Shown here: positions 16,723 through 24,209 of the stretch, piece by piece
Numbering within the stretch: the stretch's first letter is position 1
Layout of the letters: each line of letters begins with the position of its first letter
Origin: Lachnospiraceae bacterium UBA3401
Lineage (GTDB): Bacteria; Bacillota; Clostridia; Lachnospirales; Lachnospiraceae
NCBI GenBank assembly: GCA_002358575.1
Contig: DEPD01000051.1
Coordinates: forward strand, 1-29,163
DNA length: 29,163 nucleotides
Direction of reading: 5' to 3'
The notes under the pieces: generated by a model
Databases searched by the model: none
What the model saw: only the letters and a program-made list of their open reading frames with translations
What the model was told of the DNA's origin: nothing
Made by a program: the position numbers and the translations under genes

Positions 16723-16811
16723 AATCGAGCAGGGAAGAGCCATCTTCCCCTACTCGCCGCGCCCCATGCTCCGCCTTAGCGGCATATTTCCTCTGCACGG
16801 GGCTGTGCATA
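16723..16811 (-). repeat. Structured 89-nt element, copy B
   Basis: Partner of copy A at 10579-10668. On the minus strand it reads TATGCACAG, GGAAA, CCGCTAA, CGCG, GGAAGATG, TCTTCC, CTCGATT in the same order. The stems are kept while their bases change: GCCCC (16761-16765) with GGGGC (16799-16803), and CGAG-N-AGGGAAGA (16726-16738) with its complement (16743-16756), which carries one extra base as a bulge. An inner CCGC/GCGG hairpin with a TAAG-type loop lies between. It sits in the pulA-DUF3048 gap, next to the DUF3048 terminator. Confidence 0.6.
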
Positions 16812-16837
16812 AAAAAAGCGTATGCACAAACATACGC
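16811..16837 (-). terminator. Intrinsic terminator of the DUF3048 lipoprotein gene
   Basis: On the minus strand GCGTATG (16831-16837) pairs with CATACGC (16818-16824) around a six-base loop, followed by seven T (16811-16817). It lies 29 bases past the stop codon. The opposite strand also has a T-rich tail, so it may work in both directions. Confidence 0.85.
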
Positions 16838-16865
16838 CTTCTTTTTCAATTAATATTTGATCGCA

Positions 16866-18038
16866 CTATTTTATCTGCACATCATTCCAAGTATCTGATG
16901 GAACCAGTGCAACGTAGGTCTTTCCTGTATTGATCTCCACTTCTTCTCCGGTTGCCTTATCAATATATACTGTTCTATCACTCTGATCTGCCTTATACCA
17001 AGTCAGTTCAATACCCTTTCCATTTGTGATATAGTATCCAACACAAGTCTTTGGACTTTTGCTAGGATTATCAATAACATTGTATATCATATATCCATTG
17101 TTGTCTAGTTCTGCAAATGAACAGTTTTGAATCAAAAGATTCTTAAATGTAAGTTGTGCATTGTCATGCTGCGGATCTTTATGTGCTTCACCATACTCAT
17201 AATAATCATATGTTCCTGTTGACTCATTGTAGCGAAGTGTCGATCCATTATGTGGGAATGGCAACTGAATTTCTGTACAGTTAAAGGAATCATCTCTCTG
17301 ACCCAAATCTACTTCTGAATTGGCAAAGGTATAGTGTGCACCTTGATAATACTCATTATATTCTGTACTGTAGTTGGAGCTGGCAAATTTTTTGTCCAAA
17401 TCACCTGTACAGATATACTCTGTAAACTCTGTCGGTTTACCATTTTTAACTCGTGTAAAACCACCGCTGAGATTGTTGTTATACTTTTGTTTCAGATAAG
17501 CATCCACATGGACTCCTGGTCCACCGTCATGACAGAGCACTGCATTCCACTCCCCTGCCAGCATAATATTGGTAGGTCGTGTGCTTCGGATACTGCCAAA
17601 CTGTGTAATCTTACCCCAATCCTTTACAATGGCCATCAAACGTGTCACTCTGCCATTTGCAGTGCTGTTCATAATCTCATACACCACGTCTGCCTCTGTA
17701 AGCCCAAAATGTGGCAACGCTTTTTTCTCATTGTCCACCATCACTGCAATTGGACGTTGATTTTTTAGGCTCTCATCAATCCATTCATTTGTAATCTCAC
17801 TGCGGTACATTCCTTCGCGGGACTCTTCCTCAGGAATCTGCTCTGGCGTAGATTCCCCTATATTAGCCGTCTCTGGTGGGGTATTCTCCTGTGTGTCCCC
17901 ACCGGTAATTCCTGCAAAATCAATTTCTGCTGGCGTCTGTGAATTTTCCTTACTGCCACATCCTGTCATGGCAGAAGCAGCCATTGTCAATACCAACAAT
18001 AATGTAACTCCTTTATTTTTTCTGCTCAATTTTTTCAT
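16866..18038 (-). CDS. DUF3048 (YerB-like) lipoprotein
   Basis: Predicted lipoprotein of 390 residues. The signal MKKLSRKNKGVTLLLVLTMAASAMTGC places the lipid-modified cysteine at residue 27, followed by an acidic, proline-rich linker to about residue 85. The DUF3048 domain follows: RPIAVMVDNEKKALPHFGL, ADVVYEIM, GRVTRLMAI, GSIRSTRPTNI and CHDGGPGVH. A YerB-like C-terminal part ends near WNDVQIK. It should sit on the outer face of the membrane. Family members are widespread in Bacilli and Clostridia and are of unknown biochemical role. The ribosome site is AAGGGAG. It lies downstream of the SRP RNA gene in the same direction. Confidence 0.92.
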   Translation of the reverse strand: MKKLSRKNKGVTLLLVLTMAASAMTGCGSKENSQTPAEIDFAGITGGDTQENTPPETANIGESTPEQIPEEESREGMYRSEITNEWIDESLKNQRPIAVMVDNEKKALPHFGLTEADVVYEIMNSTANGRVTRLMAIVKDWGKITQFGSIRSTRPTNIMLAGEWNAVLCHDGGPGVHVDAYLKQKYNNNLSGGFTRVKNGKPTEFTEYICTGDLDKKFASSNYSTEYNEYYQGAHYTFANSEVDLGQRDDSFNCTEIQLPFPHNGSTLRYNESTGTYDYYEYGEAHKDPQHDNAQLTFKNLLIQNCSFAELDNNGYMIYNVIDNPSKSPKTCVGYYITNGKGIELTWYKADQSDRTVYIDKATGEEVEINTGKTYVALVPSDTWNDVQIK

Positions 18039-18126
18039 ACTTTCTCCCTTTTAGCACATTATGATGTTTCTATTCCTTTGTGCTGTAATTTTACTTTCTA
18101 TTCTCCATCAGTCCATTACGTACATT

Positions 18127-18391
18127 ATCGTGCAAACGGCTTCGAATCCTATGCCCATGTCCGTTACCTCTACAGTTAGCTCCGCCAGGCACCCTCACGG
18201 CACATATGAAATCCGCCTTAGTGCTGCTACATTCCTGTCCTGACACGGTTCAACGGCACACATTGCGTAAGACCCAAACTTCATCGCCACTTATAAAGGG
18301 CAGCTACACAAACGCAGACCCTCTGTCGTTTATCACCCCCACTATAGCGGATTGTAGGTACAAGGCACCGCTAACGCCCCGGCTGCACGAT
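18127..18391 (-). ncRNA. ffs: Signal recognition particle RNA, large Gram-positive type
   Basis: RNA scaffold of the signal recognition particle, about 265 nt, with both Alu and S domains as in Bacillus subtilis scRNA (about 270 nt). On the minus strand the 5' part reads GTTAGCGGTGCC, then TACAATCCGCTATAG (Alu region); the middle has GTTTGGGTCTTACGCAA; the S domain has GTCAGGACAGGAA and GTAGCAGCAC, the Ffh-binding helix 8 with its GGAA loop. The ends close with ATCGTGCA (18384-18391) pairing with TGCACGAT (18127-18134), which sets the boundaries. A good promoter lies directly upstream. Short open frames across this stretch on the other strand are not genes. Confidence 0.95.
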
Positions 18392-18397
18392 ATTATT

Positions 18398-18427
18398 ATT
18401 ATAACCTTATCTTTATCGATAAGTCAA
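18398..18427 (-). promoter_or_regulatory. Promoter of the SRP RNA gene
   Basis: On the minus strand TTGACT (18422-18427) and TATAAT (18398-18403) are 18 bases apart. The predicted start, about seven bases on, coincides with the first base of the closing stem of the RNA. Confidence 0.85.
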
Positions 18428-18473
18428 TGAAATTCATATTTTTTTAATTGTTTTTGTGTGGATAACAAAATAT

Positions 18474-18986
18474 TTACACTGGATAATACCAGTTTCCTGT
18501 CGCTCCAGACATATTTTGTTTATTTTTTCTGCGTCTCCGCATCAATATCTCATAGTACATTAAAACAGTAACCAGTTCCCGTATCCAAGGCTCTTTTTCT
18601 CTCCAAGGCGCATTTTCGGTCAGTGTATAGTCTGTTAGATTATTGTCTGAACGACTCTGTTCCGTAATATCCTGCATTGTTTTTTCTGACTTTGTTTCCA
18701 TAACAGGTTCCTTCTCATTTGCTTTGATAACTACCATAACACTTTCCACCATACGCTGAATGGTAAGCTTGTCGGGATATTGATCGTACAGAAAACTCCC
18801 CTCGTAATCCATCTTATCGACAATACTGCTAATAGCACTTTGATATTTTCTGGCGTATGTAGGATACATCTGCTGCAAATATTCGAGATCCTCAAGAATC
18901 CTGTCCTCTGGCACCATTCCGGGCTGTGCCCACTGTCCATAACCCTGATAACCCATATAAAAAGGAAATGCACTATAATAATCCAT
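18474..18986 (-). CDS. Conserved hypothetical protein, Lachnospiraceae type
   Basis: Protein of 170 residues with a tyrosine- and glycine-rich start (MDYYSAFPFYMGYQGYG), then LEYLQQMYPTYARKYQ and MDYEGSFLYDQYPDKLTIQRM. I recall similar small proteins with 'MYP' and 'YDEYPDKL' blocks in Lachnospiraceae, but no function. A variable polar segment (about 95-130) precedes a helical end with a run of arginines and lysines (MRRRRKNKQN). There is no membrane segment. The ribosome site GAGGAA is ten bases from the ATG. It lies 82 bases upstream of the SRP RNA gene, same strand, and follows the marR-like gene. Confidence 0.75.
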   Translation of the reverse strand: MDYYSAFPFYMGYQGYGQWAQPGMVPEDRILEDLEYLQQMYPTYARKYQSAISSIVDKMDYEGSFLYDQYPDKLTIQRMVESVMVVIKANEKEPVMETKSEKTMQDITEQSRSDNNLTDYTLTENAPWREKEPWIRELVTVLMYYEILMRRRRKNKQNMSGATGNWYYPV

Positions 18987-19109
18987 TTTATCGCGTTCCT
19001 CTTTTTTATGATTATCATATGCATATCCATATTAAATAGTGATTGTATTCAAAACCTTATTTCTTCCATATAATTCGTTATATGCACCATAATGATAAAC
19101 AGACAGCTC

Positions 19110-19568
19110 CTATTGGGTCTGCCTATTCTCATATCCCTCAAAAAATTCATTTAGATGCAGCAAACATTTAATCATAACTTTCATCTCGTCCTCGTCCAAA
19201 TCCTTCACAAGTGCCTTAATCATGTTCCTGTGAAATCCCCGATGATGATAAAATGCTTTCTTTCCTTTTGATGTGAGCACCACCAAAACAACGCGCTTGT
19301 CTGTTGTGCTGCGCTCCCGCACAATATACCCTTTGTCCTCAAGGCTGTTCATATTGGTGGTAAGTGTACCCATGGTCACATTCAAACGTTTTGCAATATC
19401 TGACATTCTGCGCGGTTCCTCAATGCCAATCGCTTCTATAATATGCATGTCGTTGTTTGTGATGTCTTTGTACTCCTCGGTGATAACCGCCTTCTCCTCC
19501 GCGTCCATAATCTTGTTAAACAGCCTCACCAACATCTCATTTAAGACTCTGCTAGTCGATTTCTCCAT
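19110..19568 (-). CDS. fabT: MarR-family regulator, FabT-like
   Basis: Winged-helix repressor of about 152 residues. The recognition region is MSDIAKRLNVTMGTLTTNMNSLEDKGYI and the wing is RERSTTDKRVVLVVLT. It is the last gene of the fatty acid synthesis cluster. FabT-type MarR proteins bind long-chain acyl-ACP and repress fab genes, and matching dyads are visible in the acpP promoter. The start is uncertain: the ATG at 19568 is 12 bases from GGAGG, while a TTG at 19577 is only three bases from it. A 32-codon frame overlaps the start in another phase. The symbol rests on context, as MarR members look alike. Confidence 0.85.
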   Translation of the reverse strand: MEKSTSRVLNEMLVRLFNKIMDAEEKAVITEEYKDITNNDMHIIEAIGIEEPRRMSDIAKRLNVTMGTLTTNMNSLEDKGYIVRERSTTDKRVVLVVLTSKGKKAFYHHRGFHRNMIKALVKDLDEDEMKVMIKCLLHLNEFFEGYENRQTQ

Positions 19569-19650
19569 CGTTCTCAACCACCTCCTGCTCCCTATTCTCC
19601 ATCATCTTTATAAGAAGCATCTCACTTTTATCAGGTAGTGTTTTTGGCAT
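19552..19650 (-). CDS. Possible 32-codon leader frame overlapping the fabT-like start
   Basis: Starts at an ATG at 19650 with AAGGAAAGAG just upstream, 32 bases after the fabH stop. It encodes a charged peptide beginning MPKTLPDKSEMLLIKMMENR and ends at a TAG inside the marR-like gene, overlapping it by 17 bases in another frame. Its translation would carry ribosomes over the weak marR start. It may be a coupling leader or a chance frame. Confidence 0.35.
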   Translation of the reverse strand: MPKTLPDKSEMLLIKMMENREQEVVENDGEID

Positions 19651-19682
19651 CTCTTTCCTTCTTATAAGTTTCTTATCATTCC

Positions 19683-20678
19683 TTACCACACAAACACACT
19701 TGCCCCGAACGTTAGTCCAGCGCCAAAACCCGACAGCACAATTCTATCTCCTCTTTTTATTTTACCACTTCGACAACACTCGTCAAGCAGAACGGGAATT
19801 GTGGCGGAGGACATATTCCCGACATGACATATATTCATTGGAAATTTAGTAATATCCGCTTTCAAATGTTTTGCCACAGACTCAATAATGCGTACATTTG
19901 CTTGATGCAAAAGAAACCAATCCACATCATCCACGCTTATTTTCACTTTGTCCAACGCCTGTTGAATGCATACTGGAACCTGTTTGGTCGCAAACTTGTA
20001 AACTTCCTGTCCATCCATCTGAATATACAGACTCTCTGTCTTTTTTTCAGAAAAAAAAGCGCTATTCACAGCGCGCTCCACACACGAGAGCACCATTCCC
20101 TTTGCGCCGTCAGAGCCTTGCACCATACACTCCATTCCAGACCTACGTCCATTTTCACAAAGATTCTCCTCATTTATGCTCTCCACAAACACCGCTCCTG
20201 CACCATCTCCAAACAGAATACACGTTCCTCTATCCTTCCAGTCCACAAGCTTGGAAAGCACTTCACTGCCCACAATCAGTGCATTTTTATAAATTCCACT
20301 CTGTAGATAAGCTTGCGCTGTGTTTAGCGCAAACAGAAAGCCAGAACATGCGGCGTTAAGGTCAAACGCCACCGCATTTGACGCGCCAATCAAATCCTGC
20401 ACCTGACAGGCACAACACGGAAGCAGCAGCTCCGGCGAGCAGGTTGCAACCAGAATTAAATCTACTTCCCCAGCCGTCTTTCCTGCCATCTCCAAAGCCT
20501 TTTGGCAGGCTTGTGCAGCGAGCGTGGCAACCGTCTCTCCGGTGGAAACCCTGCGCTGTGCTATCCCTGTTCGCTTCTGAATCCACTCGTCAGAAGTTTC
20601 CACAAGAGTTTGCAGGTCAAAATTGGTCACTGTTTTTTCCGGCAGCGCACTCCCCGTGCCGGTTATCCTTATTGTCAT
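19683..20678 (-). CDS. fabH: 3-oxoacyl-ACP synthase III (KAS III)
   Basis: Starts fatty acid chains by condensing acyl-CoA with malonyl-ACP. The catalytic triad is visible: Cys in NAACSGFLFAL (about residue 111), His in WFLLHQANVRI (about 255) and Asn in HVGNMSSATIP (about 285). The C-terminal GAGLTFGASVF is typical. At 331 residues it is full length. Its ATG overlaps the stop codon of the upstream gene by one base (TAATG), with GGAGG nine bases before it, so the two are translationally coupled. The position near the end of the cluster is unusual; fabH often stands first in related operons. Confidence 0.96.
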   Translation of the reverse strand: MTIRITGTGSALPEKTVTNFDLQTLVETSDEWIQKRTGIAQRRVSTGETVATLAAQACQKALEMAGKTAGEVDLILVATCSPELLLPCCACQVQDLIGASNAVAFDLNAACSGFLFALNTAQAYLQSGIYKNALIVGSEVLSKLVDWKDRGTCILFGDGAGAVFVESINEENLCENGRRSGMECMVQGSDGAKGMVLSCVERAVNSAFFSEKKTESLYIQMDGQEVYKFATKQVPVCIQQALDKVKISVDDVDWFLLHQANVRIIESVAKHLKADITKFPMNICHVGNMSSATIPVLLDECCRSGKIKRGDRIVLSGFGAGLTFGASVFVW

Positions 20679-21709
20679 TATGAAAATTCCTCCATTATCT
20701 CGGCTACTGTCTCAATTTTATCTGCCCTGTATGCGTTGCTTCCGCAGAAAATTAACCCCTCGTCAAGCCTTCCCTCAACCGCGTTAATCAGCGCCTCAGT
20801 AATACAATAAGGAGCTGTGTCTGGCTTACAGGTAATGATGCACTGTCTGCACCCCCGCATAAAGCGTTCTCCGGCATTGACCTTATCCAAAAAAGCATTG
20901 TGTATCGCGCGCCCAGGCATTCCTACCGGACTCTTAACAATCACAATATCCTCCTTTTTCGCTTCAATATAAGCCTCTTTGTACGCGTCGGAGGCATCAC
21001 ACTCTCTGGTTGTCACAAAGCGCGTTGCAATCTGCACACCTTTTGCCCCCAAGCCAAGACAGTGATCCATATCTTTTCGCTCATAGATGCCACCCGCCAC
21101 GACAACAGGCACCGCAAGTTCGTCTGCGAATGCTATAATAGACTTAATCTCCTCGTCATAGTCCTTCTTTCCTGTTATTGTGTAAGCGTCAATATCTTCC
21201 TTGGAAAATCCAAGATGGCCGCCGGCAAGTGGTCCCTCTATCACAACGAAATCTGGTTTTCTATCATACTTTTTTCGCCAGTGATTTACAATGACACGCA
21301 GTGCTTTTCTGCTAGAAACAATTGGTGCGATCTTCGCAGCACCGGAAATCTCCGGCAGTGTCATAGGCAATCCCGCGCCAGATATAATAAGGTCAACGCC
21401 TGCTGCCACCGCAGCCTTCACATAATCTTCATAGCGCCTTGTCGCAACCATAATATTAACCCCGATAATGCCGTCATTTGCTTTTTCACGCGCCTTTTTT
21501 ATCTCGTCTCCAATTGCCTGTAAATTACATTCAATTGGATTTTTGGTAAAATCTGGGTTACGAAATCCAATCTGCGCCGTGGATATCACCCCGATTCCTC
21601 CTGCCGCCGCAACTGCTCCCGCAAGACCTGACAAACTTACACCAACGCCCATTCCACCTTGAATAACAGGAACACGCGGGCAAAGATTTCCTATTTTTAA
21701 TTCACTCAT
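20678..21709 (-). CDS. FMN-dependent nitronate monooxygenase / FabK-family oxidoreductase
   Basis: TIM-barrel flavoenzyme of 343 residues, a paralogue of FabK in the same operon. VIQGGMGVGVSLSGLAGAVAAAGGIGVIS, then SGAGLPMTLP, then VAGGIYERKDMDHCLGLGAKGVQIATRFV carry the FMN and phosphate sites. Unlike FabK it has a cysteine cluster near the C terminus (RGCRQCIITCKPDTAPYC, about 280-300). Annotation as nitronate monooxygenase would be usual. Its place between accDA and fabH suggests a role in fatty acid metabolism, for example as an alternative enoyl reductase, but this is inference. The ribosome site is AAGGT. Confidence 0.88.
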   Translation of the reverse strand: MSELKIGNLCPRVPVIQGGMGVGVSLSGLAGAVAAAGGIGVISTAQIGFRNPDFTKNPIECNLQAIGDEIKKAREKANDGIIGVNIMVATRRYEDYVKAAVAAGVDLIISGAGLPMTLPEISGAAKIAPIVSSRKALRVIVNHWRKKYDRKPDFVVIEGPLAGGHLGFSKEDIDAYTITGKKDYDEEIKSIIAFADELAVPVVVAGGIYERKDMDHCLGLGAKGVQIATRFVTTRECDASDAYKEAYIEAKKEDIVIVKSPVGMPGRAIHNAFLDKVNAGERFMRGCRQCIITCKPDTAPYCITEALINAVEGRLDEGLIFCGSNAYRADKIETVAEIMEEFS

Positions 21710-21753
21710 TGTGATTAACCTTCTTTGTATTAGATTGTACTAAGGAACAGTTC

Positions 21754-23568
21754 CTAAAAGCTTCTAAACCGCTCATATCGCGCCGCCGCAATCTCCTCAC
21801 CAGACTTGCCATCAAATTTCTGTAAAAATTCCTTAATATGCTCCTTCATGTAACTGCCAATTGCGGCCGCTGTCTTTCTGTCCGCGCCGCCAAATTCAGG
21901 AATAATACGCTCTATCACACCGAGACGTTTCAAATCCTGTGCAGTAATATTCATAACCTCACTCGCCTCCTGCGCACGATTGGAATCCTTCCATAATATA
22001 GAAGCAAATCCCTCCGGTGAGAGAATGGAGTAAGTCGCATTCTCCATCATCCACACTTCATTTCCAACTGCCGTCGCGAGCGCACCACCGCTGCCGCCTT
22101 CCCCAATAAGAATACACAGCACGGGAACTTTTAACCCTGACATTTCGAGTAGGTTGCGCGCAATCGCCTCGCCCTGTCCGCGCTCCTCAGCCTCAAGACC
22201 GCAGAATGCGCCAGATGTGTTGACAAAGCTGACAATTGGACGATTAAACTTTTCTGCCTGCTTCATTAAGCGCAGCGCTTTTCGATATCCTTCTGGCAAT
22301 GGCATACCAAAATTTCTCTCCTGACATTCCTTCAAGTCCTTGCCCTTGATATCTGCAATAACTGTCACCGGCTGCCCCTCGATAAAACCGATTCCGCCAA
22401 TTAACGCCTTGTCGTCAGCAAATCCTCTATCACCATGCGCCTCAATAAAAATGTCAAAAATGCTATCCATATAGTCTAGTGCTGAAGGCCGCTCCACCTG
22501 GCGAACTGCCTTAACTTTTTCCCAAGCACTGCGCGGTTTAGACTTCCAATCCTGTTCTTTTAATTGCTCGCTTAGCTCAAAGTGAAACTCTGTGTTGGGA
22601 TAAAAATCAGCATAAGTTTTTTTGTTTACACTCTGATGCGATTTAATCAAAAATTGAATGGTCTTTTTCAGATTTTCGCGCAACACAATGCCATCAACAA
22701 ATCCATGCTCCACCAAAAATTCTGAGGTCTGAAACCCCTCTGGAAGTTCCTGACCAATGGTCTGCTTGATAACTCTAGGACCTGCAAAACCAATAAGGGC
22801 ACCTGGTTCCGCCATAATCACATCACCGAGCATTGCAAAGCTCGCAGTCACACCGCCGGTCGTTGGGTCCGTCAAAATGGAGCAGTACAGCAGTCCTGCA
22901 TCACCATGTTTTTTTATCGCCGCTGAGGTCTTTGCCATCTGCATTAGTGAGACAATTCCCTCCTGCATTCTGGCACCACCAGAGCAGCAGAACATAAAAA
23001 CAGGAAGTTTTAATTCTGTGGCGCGCTCAATCGCCTTTGTGATTTTCTCGCCTACAACGTGCCCCATGCTGGCCATCATAAAACGAGAGTCACACACGCC
23101 AAGAACAATATCATTTCCAAATACTTTGCAGTGTCCAACTGTCACCGCCTCATTTAATCCAGTCTTTTCTCGCGCAGCAGCTAATTTATCCTCATATCCC
23201 TCATAATCTAGCGGATTGCTGACTTCTATATCCTCAAACCATGGCTCAAAGCTTTTTGCATCCGCCACCATACGAATACGATTGTTTGTCTTTACACGGA
23301 AATAGCCACCGCACTCATAGCAGACATATTTTTTCTTTACAACACGTGCACGCTCTACCATTTTGCCGCACTTGGGACATTTGACCAAACTTGTGTCTTC
23401 TATTTTTTCTAGTTTGTCCGTCTTCTCTGTTTTCTCCGCCTGTATGCCTGTTCCATCCGCCATGGTATCCAATGTGTCTTCCGATTTATTTTTTAGCTTT
23501 TGTTCCAACTTATTATACAAATTCAGGGGAAATTTCCTCTTGGTTTTAACCTGCTGTGACTTTTCCAT
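21754..23568 (-). CDS. accDA: Fused acetyl-CoA carboxylase carboxyltransferase (AccD-AccA)
   Basis: Transfers the carboxyl group from carboxybiotin to acetyl-CoA, giving malonyl-CoA. After a charged N-terminal extension (about 1-60, rich in KTEKTDKLEK) comes the AccD zinc ribbon with C64, C67, C83 and C86, then the beta-subunit crotonase fold (SGGARMQEGIVSLMQMAKTSAA, TDPTTGGVTASFAMLGDVIMAEPGA). From about residue 335 the alpha subunit follows: DYMDSIFDIFIEAHGDRGFADD, IKGKD, SGAFCGLEAEERGQGEAIA, GEGGSGGALA. The 604 residues equal both subunits joined without a stop. The ribosome site is AGGAGG. A repeat element separates it from fabZ. The stop codon TAG lies in an intergenic repeat 9-mer. Confidence 0.96.
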   Translation of the reverse strand: MEKSQQVKTKRKFPLNLYNKLEQKLKNKSEDTLDTMADGTGIQAEKTEKTDKLEKIEDTSLVKCPKCGKMVERARVVKKKYVCYECGGYFRVKTNNRIRMVADAKSFEPWFEDIEVSNPLDYEGYEDKLAAAREKTGLNEAVTVGHCKVFGNDIVLGVCDSRFMMASMGHVVGEKITKAIERATELKLPVFMFCCSGGARMQEGIVSLMQMAKTSAAIKKHGDAGLLYCSILTDPTTGGVTASFAMLGDVIMAEPGALIGFAGPRVIKQTIGQELPEGFQTSEFLVEHGFVDGIVLRENLKKTIQFLIKSHQSVNKKTYADFYPNTEFHFELSEQLKEQDWKSKPRSAWEKVKAVRQVERPSALDYMDSIFDIFIEAHGDRGFADDKALIGGIGFIEGQPVTVIADIKGKDLKECQERNFGMPLPEGYRKALRLMKQAEKFNRPIVSFVNTSGAFCGLEAEERGQGEAIARNLLEMSGLKVPVLCILIGEGGSGGALATAVGNEVWMMENATYSILSPEGFASILWKDSNRAQEASEVMNITAQDLKRLGVIERIIPEFGGADRKTAAAIGSYMKEHIKEFLQKFDGKSGEEIAAARYERFRSF

Positions 23569-23592
23569 TATAACTTACCTCCTGACCAAAGT

Positions 23593-23746
23593 ATTAGTAC
23601 AACAAATATTAAGTAACCGGCAGCTTGACTTGCCTGATTGTTATCGTCAATCGCCGTAGCAACCGCTACGACTCATTCCTCCGTCTTGCATAGGAAGCAA
23701 TCATTCTGTGTCAATGTACCAGAAACTTAATATTTACTGTACTAAT
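23593..23746. repeat. Inverted-repeat (MITE-like) element, copy 1, between fabZ and accDA
   Basis: Element of 154 bp with 22-base terminal inverted repeats (23593-23614 and 23725-23746) that match at 20 of 22 positions. It is related along its length to 26488-26657 in inverted orientation; shared blocks are AATATTAAGTAA, GGCAG-TTGA-TTGCCT, a CCGCTAC core and ATTCTG-GTCAA near the far end. It overlaps the last bases of fabZ, so its repeat provides the TAG stop, and it ends about 10 bases before the accDA ribosome site. No open frame is carried, so it would need a transposase in trans. Confidence 0.8.
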
Positions 23747-24173
23747 CCCCAATTGCAAACATCAATTCTGCTTTGCAAGCTATTTTGCCGTTAACCATTG
23801 CAACTGCTTCCCCAACACCGATAGGTCCCTTAACTTTCACTATTTTTGTCTCAAGCATTAACACATCACCCGGCAGAACCTTCTGTTTAAAGCGTGCCTT
23901 GTTAATTCCTGCAAAGTAGGCTGTCTTTCCTTTCCACTCCGGCAGACCGAGCAGCGCAACCGCACCGACCTGCGCTAATGCCTCTACAATCAGCACACCT
24001 GGCATAACAGGATTGCCTGGAAAATGTCCTGAAAAATAGGGCTCGTTAAAACTCACACATTTTTTTCCAAGTGCCCTAGCTCCCTCCTCAAGTTCCTCAA
24101 TTGTATCAATCAGCATAAACGGATGCCTGTGGGGAATAATTTCCATTATTTCTTTCGCTGTATAAACTGACAT
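23742..24173 (-). CDS. fabZ: 3-hydroxyacyl-ACP dehydratase
   Basis: Hot-dog fold dehydratase that removes water from 3-hydroxyacyl-ACP. IPHRHPFMLIDTI, then the active site GHFPGNPVMPGVLIVEALAQ (the His and Glu of the catalytic pair) are complete. The ATG at 24173 gives 143 residues, with AAAGG eight bases upstream; a GTG three codons earlier is less likely. It follows fabF by 36 bases, where related operons usually have accB in between. Its TAG stop is part of the terminal repeat of a MITE-like element, so the last residues may have been reshaped by the insertion. Confidence 0.95.
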   Translation of the reverse strand: MSVYTAKEIMEIIPHRHPFMLIDTIEELEEGARALGKKCVSFNEPYFSGHFPGNPVMPGVLIVEALAQVGAVALLGLPEWKGKTAYFAGINKARFKQKVLPGDVLMLETKIVKVKGPIGVGEAVAMVNGKIACKAELMFAIGD

Positions 24174-24209
24174 TCGTGTCACCTTTTTCCTTCCGCTAAG
24201 CTTGCGTAC

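Noticed and set aside
18061..18430. Short plus-strand open frames (about 60-74 codons)
   Set aside because: They lie over the SRP RNA gene, have no ribosome sites and no family resemblance.
19824..20306. Plus-strand frames of about 150-160 codons inside fabH
   Set aside because: Shadows of the well-supported fabH gene; amino acid content is not protein-like.
21720..21760. A third copy of the MITE-like element between accDA and the NMO-family gene
   Set aside because: Only TTAG-TGTACTAA-like fragments are present; no paired ends and too short to call.
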